A stretch of DNA of 64,000 nt from Larix kaempferi (lineage: Eukaryota > Streptophyta > Pinopsida > Pinales > Pinaceae), in NCBI GenBank assembly GCA_027924585.1, contig BSBM01000871.1:682001-746000 (forward strand). The letters are read 5' to 3'. Below the pieces are notes generated by a model, which searched no databases, was not told the DNA's origin, and saw only the letters and a program-made list of their open reading frames with translations. Positions 11,091 through 22,328 of the stretch are shown piece by piece. The position numbers and the translations under genes are program-made. Within the stretch, counting starts at the first letter, position 1. The number at the start of each line of letters is the position of its first letter.

Positions 11091-12126
11091 CTTCACTCTT
11101 GGAGAAAGCCAACATTCCTCTTCTAGAGAGCATAAGGAGGAAGGATGTGGACAAATGGTGTCTTCAAGTAAGTATTTTACTTCACTTGTCTCTTCCAGTG
11201 GTCTGAATATTGTATTGGGAGACAATTCTGAAACTTCTAGCAAAGGAAAAGGTATCATAGATCTCGAGTTTGGGTCATTTAATAATGTTTTATATGTCTT
11301 TGGACTTGCTGCAAACCTACTGTCAGCCTATCATATGACCCATACAGGGCTTCCCAAGAGAGTAACCTTTACCCCCAATGATGTTGAGATAGCAAAAATT
11401 TCAACAGGAAAAATTATTGCATTTGGTACTGTTGATCATTGTTCTAGAATTTACAAGTTTTCTCATTTTGTGCCAGATCCCTCACCTTATACTCTATTGA
11501 CCCATGCCAATGAGTCCAGAAAGCTATGGCATGAAATATTTGGCCACCTAAACTACAAATACCTTTCCCAACTTCATGAGAAAGAGATGGTTATAGGGTT
11601 GCCCAATATCAAATTTTCCAAAGGTGTCTGTCAATCTTGCATTTTAGGAAAACACTCTGAGCATAAGTATGGGAGATCCACCACTAAGAGAACCACTACA
11701 CCATTGGAACTTATACACACTAATATATCAGGTCCATTCCCTCATGAGTCATTGAATCATGCAAAATATATTCTCACATTCATAGATGATTTCAATAGGT
11801 ATTGTTGGATTTATTTCATCAAGCTAAAATTAGAAGTTTTTGGGTTATTCAAGTTATTCAAGGCCTCAGTTGAGAATCAGTCTGGTAGGAATATAAAAGT
11901 TATAAGGTATGATAATGGTGGTGAATATGTGAAATCAGATTTTTATAAATTTTTTGCTTCTTTAGGCATACAGATGCAACATAAAGTTCCATATACACCT
12001 CAACAAAATGGGGTTGTTGAGAGGAAAAATAGATCTCTTAATGAGATGGCCACATGCATGCATGAGGCAAAAGATTTGTCTCCCAAGCTATGTGCTGAGG
12101 AAATCAATTGTGCCACTTACATTTAG
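11081..12126 (+). pseudogene. Copia-2 protease remnant and integrase
   Basis: After the gag frameshift the frame reads DQLTSLLEKANIPLLESIRR to about 11150, then jumps directly to SSSKYFTSL, the sequence that normally follows the protease active site. The Asp-Ser-Gly block appears deleted. Integrase follows from 11155: H-H pair (LWHEIFGHLNYKYL), C-x2-C (CQSC), FIDDFNRY, RYDNGGEY and GVVERKN, so the acidic triad is visible. An in-frame TAG at 12124-12126 interrupts the frame, which then continues at 12133. Confidence 0.9.
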
Positions 12127-12132
12127 AATAGA

Positions 12133-13501
12133 GTGCCACACAAATATCTCAAAGGTATCACTCCTTTCGAGGCTTGGACAGGTCACAAACCTGACATCTC
12201 TCATTTCAGGATTTTTGGCTCAAAGGCTTGGGCTAGGATTCCACTTGAGAAGAGGAGGGAATTGCAGCCCCAAATCCAACCATGTTTATTTGTTGGATAT
12301 TCAGAGGAATCCAAACTTTATAAGTTTCTGAACATGACCACTCACAAAGCATTCATCGAAAGAAGTGTGCAGTTTGAGGAAGAGCCCTCTCAGAGCGCTG
12401 AAATTGGAGAACCATCTTCACCACTGTCTGCAGAAGAAGTAAGTGATGTTCTTGATGTTTTTTATTCTGATATTTCTGATGATGAGGATAATTTTATTAC
12501 AGATGCTAAATCACCTACAAGGCCTAAGGGGGCTACGAAAAATTTGCAAGTAGTAGGTGAACTAGCAGGCAACCCTCAGGACCAAAGAAGGACTACATCA
12601 CAGTTTGAGACTGCTCTCAATGTGAATGATCCTTATCTTTATGAGAAGTGCTATATGATGATAGATTATGATCCACAAAAATATGAGGATGCCTCACATG
12701 ATCCTAGATGGCATATTTCTATGGATGAGGAGTTTCAATCATTGCAGAAGAACGAAACTTGGGAGCTAGTCAAGCTCCCCGTAGGCAGAAAGTTGGTAAG
12801 ATGCAAGTGGATTTATAAGACTAAATGTGCAGAGGATGGTACAGACATTAAATACAAATAAAGGCTGGTAGAAAAGGGATATTCTCAGGTCCAAGGACTT
12901 GATTATAATGAAACATTTGCACCGGTAGCTCAAAAAGACTCCATTAGACTAGTTTTGGCAATGGTAGCTTCCAAGCGATGGGGTAAATCACATGGATGTG
13001 AAAAGTGCTTTTCTCCATGGGAAACTTGAAGAAGAAATATATATGTAGCAGCCACATGGGTACACATCAGATCCAAACCTTGTTTGCATGTTGAAAAATT
13101 CTTTGTATGGACTTAAGCAAGCCCCCAGGGCTTGGTATGCAAAGATGGACAGTTTCCTGTTGTCACAATCTTATGTTCGGTGTAAATCTGACCCAAATGT
13201 CTATATGAAGTTTGTTGATTGTTTTATAATGTTAATAGTGTTGTATGTCGATGATTTGATGATCACAGGTGATAGCACTGAACAAATAGCATCATTGAAG
13301 ACCGCAATGCACCAAGCATTCTCCATGAGTGACTTGGGAATTCTAAAGCAATTTTTGGGGCTTGAGATTTCTCAAACAAAAGAAGGAACCAAGGTATGCC
13401 AGTCAAAGTATGCTTCTGATCTGTTAAAGAAGTTTAAGATGGCTGATTGCAAGCCTTATAAGACTCCATTCCTTTCTGTAGTTAGACTAGAAGATGCATA
13501 A
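12133..13501 (+). pseudogene. Copia-2 integrase C-terminus and reverse transcriptase
   Basis: 12133-12861 covers the integrase C-terminus (TPFEAWTGHKPDISH) and the RT start (CKWIYKTK). TAA at 12859-12861 replaces a residue of the YKxRLV block. A frameshift near 12975 precedes the [10 protein letters not shown] block, and TAG at 13046-13048 follows. 13088-13501 carries SLYGLKQAPRAWY and LYVDDLMITG. The YVDD active site (13244-13255) is intact. The frame ends at TAA 13499-13501. Confidence 0.93.
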
Positions 13502-14197
13502 TCTACACCATTGTTTGACAGCGCTTTATACAGACAGTTGATTGGCAGCTTGCTCTACTTGACACACACTCGACTAGATCTTGCTTATGCTATGAGTTTG
13601 GCATCAAGATAGATGGAGCAGCCACATGAGCTACATTGGAGGGCTACAAAAAGAATCCTTCATTATGTGCAGGGCACAAAGAGTGATGGGATTCACTACA
13701 CTGCAGATTTGAGCCTAGATTTCTTGAGCTTCATAGATTCAGATTGGGCTGGTGATAGCCTTGACAGGAAATCCACATCAGGATTTGTATTCATGCTTGG
13801 AGGTGGCCCTATTTGTTGGTACAACAAGAAACAGAATTCCATATCCCTATCTTCAACGGAGGCAGAGTACAGAGGAGTAGTGAATGCTTCTACACAGTGT
13901 GTTTGGTTGCAGGGGATTTTGTCTAAGTTTGAGATTTCTTTCAATACTCCTACTGTCATTTATTGTGACAACCAGAGTGCCATTAGAGTTTCATGTGATC
14001 CAGTACAAAGGCATAGGACCAAGAACATAGATATTCATATGCACTACATCAGAGGCCTAGTGCATGCCCAGATCATAGATTTGCAGTATTGCCCCACAGG
14101 TGAGCAAATTGCAGATATCTTCACCAAGGCTTTCACAAAGAAGACATTCAGCTGTCTTAGATCACTACCTGGGATGGTTGAACATGTGGTGGAGTGA
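13502..14197 (+). pseudogene. Copia-2 RNase H domain
   Basis: The same frame as the preceding RT segment continues through LYRQLIGSLLYLTHTRLDL, TAG at 13610-13612, then SDWAGD, RKSTSGFVF, SLSSTEAEYRG, YCDNQSAI and GEQIADIFTKA to a stop near 14197. The acidic residues of the D-E-D pattern are visible in SDWAGD, TEAEY and CDNQSA. It is the last pol domain and is followed by about 180 bp of 3' untranslated region. Confidence 0.93.
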
Positions 14198-14376
14198 AGG
14201 GTTGATCAGCAACCGTTCAATTTTGATATGTCCATGTTTTGAGGGGAGGTTTTTCCCATGAGGTTTTCCTTCTATCCTTGTTTTGTGGACCGACAGTATT
14301 GTACGGGGTGACCAAGTCTTGTTAATGGGCCCTTAGTATTTCATTTTCTGATATTTAGATCATTGAAGTCAAACTT

Positions 14377-14384
14377 AAGAGGGG
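14377..14384 (+). other. Copia-2 polypurine tract
   Basis: AAGAGGGG lies one base before the 3' LTR start at 14386. This is the plus-strand primer site expected at that position. Confidence 0.85.
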
Positions 14385-14385
14385 T

Positions 14386-15080
14386 TGTTGGAATATGTAA
14401 GTCTTCCTACCATGTCATTTATTTACATTAGATGCATTAATTAATCTTTTATGGTTAATTCTATGTAATAGACTAGGAAATTGCCTTGTGTGAGCCACAA
14501 GGAAACATGGGAGGATAATAATACATTCAAGGTGTGAACCACAATCTATATAGGCCAATTGGGAACTTTGCTAACTGTTTTTAGGCAATATTTAGAAGAA
14601 AAGGTGCATTTCTGATTTTTGGAGCTTTTTTACTGCTTTTTCCCTATGGGGGAAAAGCTAGTCTACCTAGGAAACTGTTTTTTGCACCCAAGAATTTCCT
14701 TAATGATATTTTAATCCAAAATTTGTATTTGGAATTTATTTTGTCCATACATCACCTTCAGATCACAAATTAAGCAATTCTTGAGCTTTTGGGCTGATTT
14801 GGAAAGTCAACTTGCCACCTAGGGGGGATGGGCATTTTTAGCAAGTCTGATGGAGAGATGATTCTTTTGGAATATTTATCCATTCGAATTACTGATGTAA
14901 TTTTATTAAATAGAAGCCTATTACTTTCATATGGTTGGCTGATGTATTTTTTTCATGAGAAGTTAATACATAAATCTACTCTTGTGCATAATTTTGGTGT
15001 CTTTGACTAGTTGTGTGAGATTTTTCATATGAGAGAGTGTAATTTCTTGAATAATTCTTGGATGTGATCTGATTTTCACA
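14386..15080 (+). repeat. Copia-2 3' LTR
   Basis: Begins TGTTGGAATATGTAAG and ends GATTTTCACA, directly followed by the target-site copy CTAAC. It aligns with the 5' LTR over its whole length. Confidence 0.96.
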
Positions 15081-15158
15081 CTAACTTTATATAAAACAAA
15101 TTCTAATCCTTTTTTAGCTTCTTAATTTATGTAAGTACATTTTGATTATGATATTTTA

Positions 15159-15915
15159 TGATGTAGGGGCATCGATGCCCATAACAAAGAGTCGAAGCTA
15201 GACGACAGGAAGGCCCATAGGACAGTCGAAGACCTCCAGGAACAAGGGAAATATTCAATAGAAGATGGATGTGTTGTAGAGGTTCTAACCAATAGTGGTC
15301 GATGGAAGACAACAAGACAATGGAGCGAAACAGTCGAAGGTGGTACCGACCAGAGGAAGAAATTAGTCGGAGTCAATGATGCTCGACAAGACATAGTTAG
15401 AATCCCAAGGAAACTAGCTGCAAAGGTAGTTGGGAATTTGCAGGAGGAATTGTGGTGGTAATTACAAAATTCCAGGTGGAGCCACCTGATGAAGAAGGCC
15501 ACGTATAGTATTTAATGTATTTTGACCATGTCTGGAAGCAATCGAGGCTTCTAAAGGGAAATTGAGTAGGATGAAATGAGTATAAATACCTATGCATATA
15601 CCGAGAGAGGAGGATTTTGGATACCCCTGAAAAATAAGGAGAGGAAGACACTCGAAGAATGCTAGGAGCAATGCATAGCAGAGAGTGTGGAAGATGAATA
15701 TTCCCTCACAATTGTATCAGTTGGTAACAGTCGATGTTCATCCTGACTGATCTGAGTATTAACTCATGTTATAAACAATTATGTAAACAAATTTGCTCAT
15801 TTAATTGAAATCCATAATCCTTGGCAGTCCTGTTGTTGTTGTTGTGTGACTCAATGTGTTGTTTTCCATTATGCAACCCTGATCTACGGACCGTCGATTG
15901 ACCGTGTTTGCATGA
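15159..15915 (+). repeat. Gypsy-1 5' LTR
   Basis: Starts TGATGTAGGGGCATCG and ends GTTTGCATGA. It aligns with 20576-21330. The primer site TGGTATCAGAG begins at 15918. Confidence 0.9.
15581..15588 (+). promoter_or_regulatory. TATA box in Gypsy-1 5' LTR
   Basis: GAGTATAAATACC is conserved in the 3' LTR at 20998-21005 (ATATAAATAC), supporting it as the LTR promoter element. Confidence 0.6.
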
Positions 15916-15917
15916 GT

Positions 15918-15928
15918 TGGTATCAGAG
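15918..15928 (+). other. Gypsy-1 primer binding site
   Basis: TGGTATCAGAG, complementary to the 3' end of initiator tRNA-Met, lies two bases after the inferred LTR end. Confidence 0.88.
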
Positions 15929-16042
15929 AAAGAAGTTATCCTACATGTAGAAGTTCTAGTTGTGATTGGGAAGCCTAAGAACAACTCCAGCTTCAATTGG
16001 GTAGATTTGTGGAAGTGGTGATTTGGTTTTCTGATTGGAGTG

Positions 16043-16977
16043 ATGGCTTATATATGCGTAAACGTTTGTGGCAGAGGACACAGGACACGCAGAGGAGAAG
16101 GGGTCACGATTGACCAAGAAATGTTCAAGGAATGTGTCCAGACCACGAGGAGTTTGAAGAGTGAGTTGGTTGCAGTAAAAGAATCCCAGAAGAGGGAATT
16201 GGGTATTGATACCCTCGACCATAGCGATGAGGAGGTTGAAGAAGAAGAGCATGTTCTGAAGGATAAACATGAAGAATACCGAGGAGAGAAGTTGTTAAAG
16301 GTGTTGTTTGAGATGAAGGGTAGATCAAAGATGGAAGTTTGTACCTACTCAAGGAGTCTAAACCCTGAAGAGTTGATCATCTGGATAAGAGAAATGGAGA
16401 AATACTTCAACATGGAGCAGATTGAAGACCCCAATAGGGTGAAGGTTTCATGTTTGAAGTTGAAAGATCATGCCTCATTATGGTGGGACAATGTACAGGT
16501 TGAAAGAGTATGGAAGGGAAAAGAAAAAGTGAAAACTTGGGATAGGATGGTCGCAAAGTTGAAGGATAAGTTCCTTCCCACCGACTATATGATTTATCTG
16601 TTCAGAAAGTTGCAGAACCTGAGACAGAAGGAGATGACCGTGAAACAGTTCACTGAGAAATTCTATCGACTTTCTATTCAGTCATGATATATCAACAAAG
16701 GAGAGGAGGAAATCACCAGATATGTGAATGCCTGAAGTATGCCATTCAGGATGATTTAAGTCTTTCAAGGTTTACGAAATTCAGAGAACCTTGTCATCTA
16801 TCCCTAAAGGCCGAGGAGAAACTATTGCGAAAGGCCTCAATGATAAAGGGAAAATTGACTACTAGAAGTCAAAATTTTTCTTCCACCAGAGGACAAACTA
16901 GTAAGATGAGGAAGGAAGAGAGTTGTAATGAACGAAAAGAAGAAAGCACGACCAAGGGTGATGCACCTGAACATTGA
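16043..16977 (+). pseudogene. Gypsy-1 gag
   Basis: From ATG at 16043 the frame carries an acidic region (DEEVEEEEH) and then the Retrotrans_gag pattern: WIREMEKYFNMEQI, VKVSCLKLKDHASLWWDNV, WDRMVAKLKDKFLP, LQNLRQKEMTVKQFTEKF. It ends at a TGA near 16686. The following block (KYAIQDDLSL, LKAEEKLLRKA) continues in a shifted frame to 16977. No CCHC knuckle could be found between here and the protease. Confidence 0.9.
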
Positions 16978-17299
16978 TAGGAAGGAGAGAAACCTATAGG
17001 TCAAGCCACCTACATTCGAAGGGGAGATTATGGATGAAAACATGAAGACCAACCAAAACTTGTCTTATACAAGTGTTGAGAGTTGGGACATTAAGGCATA
17101 TGAGTGCCTAGAGAATTTATGCACCACCAGTCAACTAGACACCAAAGGCCAGAGTAAGGATGACAAGATTGTATGATTGGGAGGGGAAGTCCAAACGAAG
17201 TTGTGTCAGAGGGAGTTCAAAATATAAATACCCAAAGAATGTCGTTTACATTCAATACGATGAGATGAAGCGGAAGCGACCCAGATAAATTCTATTTTT

Positions 17300-17660
17300 T
17301 GGACAAAGGTTAAGATTCAGGATAGATGTTATATGACCATAATCGATGGAGGCAGCATAGAGAATCTGGTCTTGACGGAGGTAATCGAAAAACTAGGGCT
17401 GAAGTGTCGACCACACCCGAATGTGTAAAAGGTTTCATGGCTGCAAAAGGGTCATCATGTCACGGTGATGCAACAGTGCCTAATCAATTTCAAGATTGGA
17501 GGGTTGTAGGATAGCGTGTTGTGCGATGTGATTCCAATCGACACATGCCATTTATTACTGGGATGATTGTGGAAATATGACTGGAACATGATTTATGATG
17601 GCCAAAAAAAATTGGTTACAGTTGAGAAGGACGATAGGAGTTTTCGGATGAATCCATTAG
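17300..17660 (+). pseudogene. Gypsy-1 aspartic protease
   Basis: The conceptual frame reads TIIDGGSIENLV, EKLGLK, HPN, then CDVIPIDTCHLLLG, LWKYDWNMIYDG, the standard protease-to-RT linker of plant chromoviruses. The active site reads Asp-Gly-Gly-Ser. Stops interrupt it after HPNV, before DSVLCDV and after HLLLG. Confidence 0.85.
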
Positions 17661-17849
17661 TTGAAGAGCGAAATAGTCGGGAAAGGGAGAAAAGAGTGTT
17701 GATGTGTTCAACTAAGGAATTTTTGGAGGAAGAGAAGCAACAGTATTTCTTTGCTTCCATTACTAAGTTAATTAATGTTGATATATCGACGGAAATTAGA
17801 GAGGTGTTGTCATAATTCAAGGACATAATGGTCGATGAGATGCCAACTG

Positions 17850-19124
17850 GATTGCCGCCGATGGGGAGAATATCCCATCAGATTGAATTGATTCCAAAGT
17901 CAAGTTTACTGGATTAGGCACTGCATAGGATGACAATAGTGGAGAATGTTGAGTTGAACTAACAAGTCCAAGAGTTGTTGGACAGGGGACTGATCAAATA
18001 TAGTTTGATTATGTGTGTAGTATTGGCACCCAAGAAGGTAGGAGAATGGAGGATGCGCGTTGATTCAAGAGCCATTAGCAAAATTACTATCAAATATAGA
18101 TTTCCATTTCCAAGGATGGACAATTTGATCGACTGCTTGAGTGGAATGAAATACTTCACCAAGATCAACCTAGAAAGTGGATACCATTAGATCTGAATTA
18201 GATATGGTGATGAATGGAAGATGACCTTCAAGACGAAGGAAGGTTTGTATGAATGATTGGCCATGCCATTCGGGATGACTAATTCCCCAAGAACATTTAT
18301 GATACTGATGAATGGGGTGTTGAAACCGTTTCTAGGGATATTCATTGTAGTCTACCTCGACAATATCCTGATTTTAGCAAGACAAAGGAACAACACATGT
18401 CACATATTCGACAATTCATGCAGAGGTTAAGCCAAGAGGAGTTGTTGGTGAATCTGCAAAAGTGTTCCTTCATGCAGAAGGAGCTATTGTATCTGGGATT
18501 TGTGCTTTCCCGAAAAGGACTAAATATGGATCCATAAAAGGTACAAGTGATTTTGGAGTGGCCGACGCTGACGAGTGCCACCGAGGTGAGAATTTTTCAT
18601 GGACTTGCCAATTTTTATAGGAAGTTCATAAGGGATATCAATCAGATATGTGCATCATTGACAATGTGCATGAAGAAGGGTAACTTCAAGTGGACGAAAG
18701 TTTCCCGATGATCATTTGAGAATATGAAACAAAAGGTGATGGAGGGTCTAGTATTATCTCTCCCGGACTTTAGAAATATATTCCAAGTCAGCTACGACAC
18801 GACTGGATTAGAAATTGGATCCGTACTGATCTAAGAGGGTCGACCGATTGCATTCTTCAGTGAAAATATGGATGAATCCAAGAAGAAATATTTTTTCTAT
18901 GAACAAGAGTTTTATGCCATCATTTAGGCATTGAAAAAATGGAGACACTACCCTTTTCCCAAGGAATTTTTGTTGTTCACCGACCACCAAGCTCTGAGAT
19001 ATCTGAATTCTCAAATGAAGTTGAACCAAAGCACATGAAGTGGGTCAAGCTTTTGCAGAGTTATACTTTTATGTTGAAGCACAAGTCGGGGAAGACTAAT
19101 CAGGTAGCCGATACATTGAGTTGA
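17850..19124 (+). pseudogene. Gypsy-1 reverse transcriptase and RNase H
   Basis: Visible RT blocks are QELLDRGLIKYSL, LAPKKVGEWRMRVDSRA, PFPRMDNLIDCLSG, KINLESGYH and [14 protein letters not shown]. The active site is Tyr-Leu-Asp-Asn at 18353-18364 instead of the usual Tyr/Phe-x-Asp-Asp, so a catalytic aspartate is lost. RNase H follows: IAFFSENMDESKKKY, LKKWRHYPFPKEFLLFTDHQALRYLN and HKSGKTNQVADTLS. At least five in-frame stops are present. Confidence 0.92.
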
Positions 19125-19130
19125 AGAGTC

Positions 19131-20300
19131 ATGTTACTAGGAACGACTACGGTTAAGTCAACGAGACTAGATTCGATAAAGGCCGACTATGAAGCCGATG
19201 AAGAATTTTCCAATGATTGGAAGGCATCGAAGGAACCATGGAGTGTTGATAGAACCCCATACTTGGATTATTTCATCCAAGAGGAGTACGTGTTCAAGGG
19301 ACATCAGTTATGCTTCCCTAGAGGGCCAGTAAGGGAGAATCTAATTAGGGAATTGCACAGTGGTAGATTGGGAGGACACTTTGGCATCGACAAAACCAAG
19401 GAATTGGTTGAGGAGAAATATTATTGGCCAGGATTAGCGATGGATGTGAAGAGATGGATCCAACAGTGTCGGATATTTCAGCATGCCAAGGGAAGAAGTC
19501 AGAACATGGGGCTATATACACCGTTTCTGGTACTGAATGCACCATGGGAAGATATCAACATGGATTTTGTGTTGAGATTGTTGAAGACACTGTAAGGTAA
19601 TGACTCCATTTTTGTGGTATTCAACAAGTTTTCGAAGATGGCACACTTCATTCCATGTCGAAATATGAGTGATACCACAAGCATTGTTGTTCTATTTTTC
19701 AAGAAGGTTGTGAGGTTGCATGGGTTGCCGAAGAGTATCACTTAGGACCAAGACACTAAGTTCATGGGTCATTTTTGGAGAACCTTGTGGAAGAATCTCA
19801 ACATGAAACTGCAATTCAGTCCTACATACCATCCACATACCAATGGACAGACTGAAGTCGTGAACAGGAGCTTAGGAAATTTGTTGAGAAGTTTGGTCAT
19901 TGATTGACCAAAGAAATGGGAGAATGTGTTGGTGTAGGAAGAATTCACGTACAACAATTAAGTAAAATGGTCAACTGGAATGAGTCCATTCTAGATAGTG
20001 CATGGAAGAATCCCACATGGGGTAAGCAACTTAGTCAAGTTGCTGACGGAAGTACATGACAAGGTACGGTGATAACTGGAGAAGAGTAATGCAACATATA
20101 AGTTAAGGGCCAACAAAAAACAACAACTACATTTATTTGTAGAGGGAAACTTAGTGTACACTCACCTGAGGTAAGAAAGGTTTCCCAGAGTGACATACAA
20201 CAAGTTGAAGCTGAAGAAAATTGGTCCATGTAATATCATAAGGAATATTTCAGATAATATGTATATAATGGAGTTGTTTGATGGGTTGTATATATCACCA
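19131..20300 (+). pseudogene. Gypsy-1 integrase
   Basis: The frame 19131-19595 contains the H2C2 finger (LHSGRLGGHFGIDKT, QQCRIFQ, where the second Cys is Phe) and the start of the core (PWEDINMDFVL). After TAA near 19594 the same frame continues [24 protein letters not shown], and TYHPHTNGQTEVVNRSLG with the third acidic residue. Later blocks include GVSNLVKLLTEVHDKVR and FPRVTYNKLKLKKIGPC. Many stops occur. Confidence 0.9.
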
Positions 20301-20399
20301 ATGTTTAATTTTTTTTACCTATACAAGTTTGAAGTAGGGTCGACGAGCGAGAGCGATACATAAACCGAATGGCAGGGACAACTACTAGTTTAGCCGACT

Positions 20400-20545
20400 G
20401 AAGAGGTCACGAAAGTGCTCGATGAACGAGAAGTTGGGAAGACCAGAAGTTAGAAAAGAAAGGAATATTTAGTCCGGTGGAGTGACCAATATTTGGAGGA
20501 GGCAACATGGATTTCTATAGTCAATCTCGAGGAATTGCGAAACCA
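20400..20545 (+). pseudogene. Gypsy-1 C-terminal chromodomain
   Basis: Conceptual reading gives EVTKVLDEREVGKTRS, one stop, KRKEYLVRWSDQYLEEATW and then IVNLEEL. The spacing of VLDER, EYLVRW and EATW is the chromodomain pattern found at the integrase C-terminus of plant chromoviruses. In the family this domain is thought to direct integration toward particular chromatin. Confidence 0.8.
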
Positions 20546-20575
20546 CGAGCAAGGTTCTTTTCAACTCAGGGAGGT

Positions 20576-21330
20576 TGATGCATGGGCATCGAATCCCAGA
20601 ACAAAGAGTCAAATATAGATGATGGGAAGTCCTGGAGGACAATCGAAAACCTCTAGGAATAGGGGAAATAGTCGACAGAATATGGGCGTGTCGTAGAGGT
20701 TCCAACCAATAGTGGTTGATGGAAGATGACAAGATAGTGGAGTGAAACGGTCGAATTTGGTACCGACAAGAGGAAGAGAGTAGTCGGAGTCGAAGATGAC
20801 CGAGAAGACATAATTAGAAGCCCAAGGAAACTAGCCACAAAGGTATTTGGGAAGTTGCAGGAGTAGTTATGGTGGTAGTTGCAGAATACCAGGTGGATCC
20901 ACCTGATGAAGAAGGACACGTACAATATTTAATGCAGTTTGACCATGCCTGGAAGCAATTGAGGATTCTGGAGGATGATCTAGTAGGATGAAACGAATAT
21001 AAATACATGTGCATATCGTGAGAGAGGATATTTTTGGAGATCCCTGAAAAGATGGCGAGGAAGACACTCAAAGAATGCTAGGAGTAGCGCGTAGCAGAGA
21101 GTGCTGAGGAAGAAGATTCCTCACGATTGTATCAATTGGTAACAATCGATGTTCATCCTGACTGATCTAAGTATTAAATCATGTTGTAAACAATTCTATA
21201 AATAAATTTTCTCATTTAATTGAAAGCCATAACTCTTGGCAATCCTCTTGTTGTTGTTGTGTGACTATATGTGTTTATTTCCGTTCTGTAACCCTAATAT
21301 GAAGACCGTCGATTGACCATGTTTGCATCA
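20576..21330 (+). repeat. Gypsy-1 3' LTR
   Basis: Starts TGATGCATGGGCATCG after a purine-rich CAGGGAGGT tract and ends GTTTGCATCA, directly followed by the target-site copy TTTTA. Confidence 0.9.
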
Positions 21331-21335
21331 TTTTA

Positions 21336-21905
21336 GGTGAGAAATTTATTTGTCTTTATCACTGACAAATTGTCAAATTACTTATGTCTTTTGTATTGGC
21401 TTATAATTGTCCTGAAGGATCACCTTTGTGACAAATTTAAATTCTTCTGGTGAGGGAGCTATTGAATTGGACTTCATTGTAATGTCCTCAATGTTATCTA
21501 TTTTTTCTTACATGAGAACAAAAAACTTCTTCTTCAAATTTAAGATGAAGGTCCCCAATGTTTTCATACCGGTGAACCTAAAATTATGTCAATGTCCTCT
21601 TTATACATAGTTGTAACATTGAACTGGGATTTGAATTAATAATCATCAATTGTTCGTTGTAGGTCCTTAATTTCATATTGTTGGTCGCCAAAAGTTCTTT
21701 TCTTTTCAATTATACTTAGCTTTGGAATTAATGTTTGATTTTCCAAGTCAGCATTAATCTAATTTCCTTCTAATGTCTGAATAAGGATAAATGTTAATAG
21801 ATTTTTCCTGAATAGTCCTTTTGAATTTTATTATTGCTACAAGGTAAAATCCCATCCTTATTTTTTTTAAACTCCATTAAAAAAATATTTTTTAATTTTG
21901 TTGGA
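21336..21905. other. Stretch with no recognisable gene
   Basis: AT-rich sequence between Gypsy-1 and the 3' end of LINE-1. No coding motif, terminal repeat or RNA gene was seen. The poly-T run near 21908 may be the poly(A) tail of minus-strand LINE-1. Confidence 0.45.
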
Positions 21906-22328
21906 CTTTTTTTTCAGCAAGAAAAATAACAACACTTTTGTTATTCATATATGAATAAAAAATTGCATTATCCAGACTAACCGTCCATGATATAGATGAT
22001 CACCCAAAACATCCAGCATTAACATAAAAAAAATCCAACCAGAAATCATATATTGGTTGTCTTCTCGAGAAGACAATATACATAAATAAAAAGGACAGTT
22101 CTAAAAACAAAATTCACCAAATGGAAAAAAACATGCACGGATGAATCCATCCATTTACATCAAAAATATATTGAGATAACCAATGTTGATCAAAGTGGAA
22201 TCATCATATTCATCCGACCATAAAATTCCTTCATCCCCTTCTAGTGCCTCTTTTGATAATTGGTATGCTTCCATATTCTAAATCTTAGTAAAGATGTGAA
22301 ATATCGACATAGGAAAAAGAAGATAGAG

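Larger units (their letters stand above)
9394..15080 (+). mobile_element. Complete Ty1/copia retrotransposon Copia-2 (5.7 kb, inactivated)
   Basis: Two LTRs (9394-10089 and 14386-15080) flank a primer site, gag, PR-IN-RT-RH and a polypurine tract. The flanking 5-bp target-site duplication CTAAC is perfect (9389-9393 and 15081-15085), so both ends are certain. By-eye comparison of the LTRs gives about 50 differences in 695 bp (about 93% identity), a moderately old insertion. All domains are recognisable except the protease active site. At least nine in-frame stops or frameshifts make the copy non-functional. Confidence 0.97.
15159..21330 (+). mobile_element. Complete Ty3/gypsy chromovirus Gypsy-1 (6.2 kb, heavily decayed)
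   Basis: LTRs 15159-15915 and 20576-21330 flank gag, protease, RT, RNase H, integrase and a C-terminal chromodomain, the domain order of plant chromoviruses. The 5-bp target-site duplication TTTTA is present at 15154-15158 and 21331-21335. The 5' LTR ends TGCATGA where the 3' LTR has TGCATCA, so one terminal base has mutated. LTR identity looks to be roughly 85% by eye, the oldest of the three complete LTR elements here. Stops and frameshifts occur in every domain. Confidence 0.95.

Noticed and set aside
15127-15671. Overlapping minus-strand frames of up to 118 residues
   Set aside because: They lie entirely inside the Gypsy-1 5' LTR and recur in the 3' LTR; shadows of noncoding sequence.
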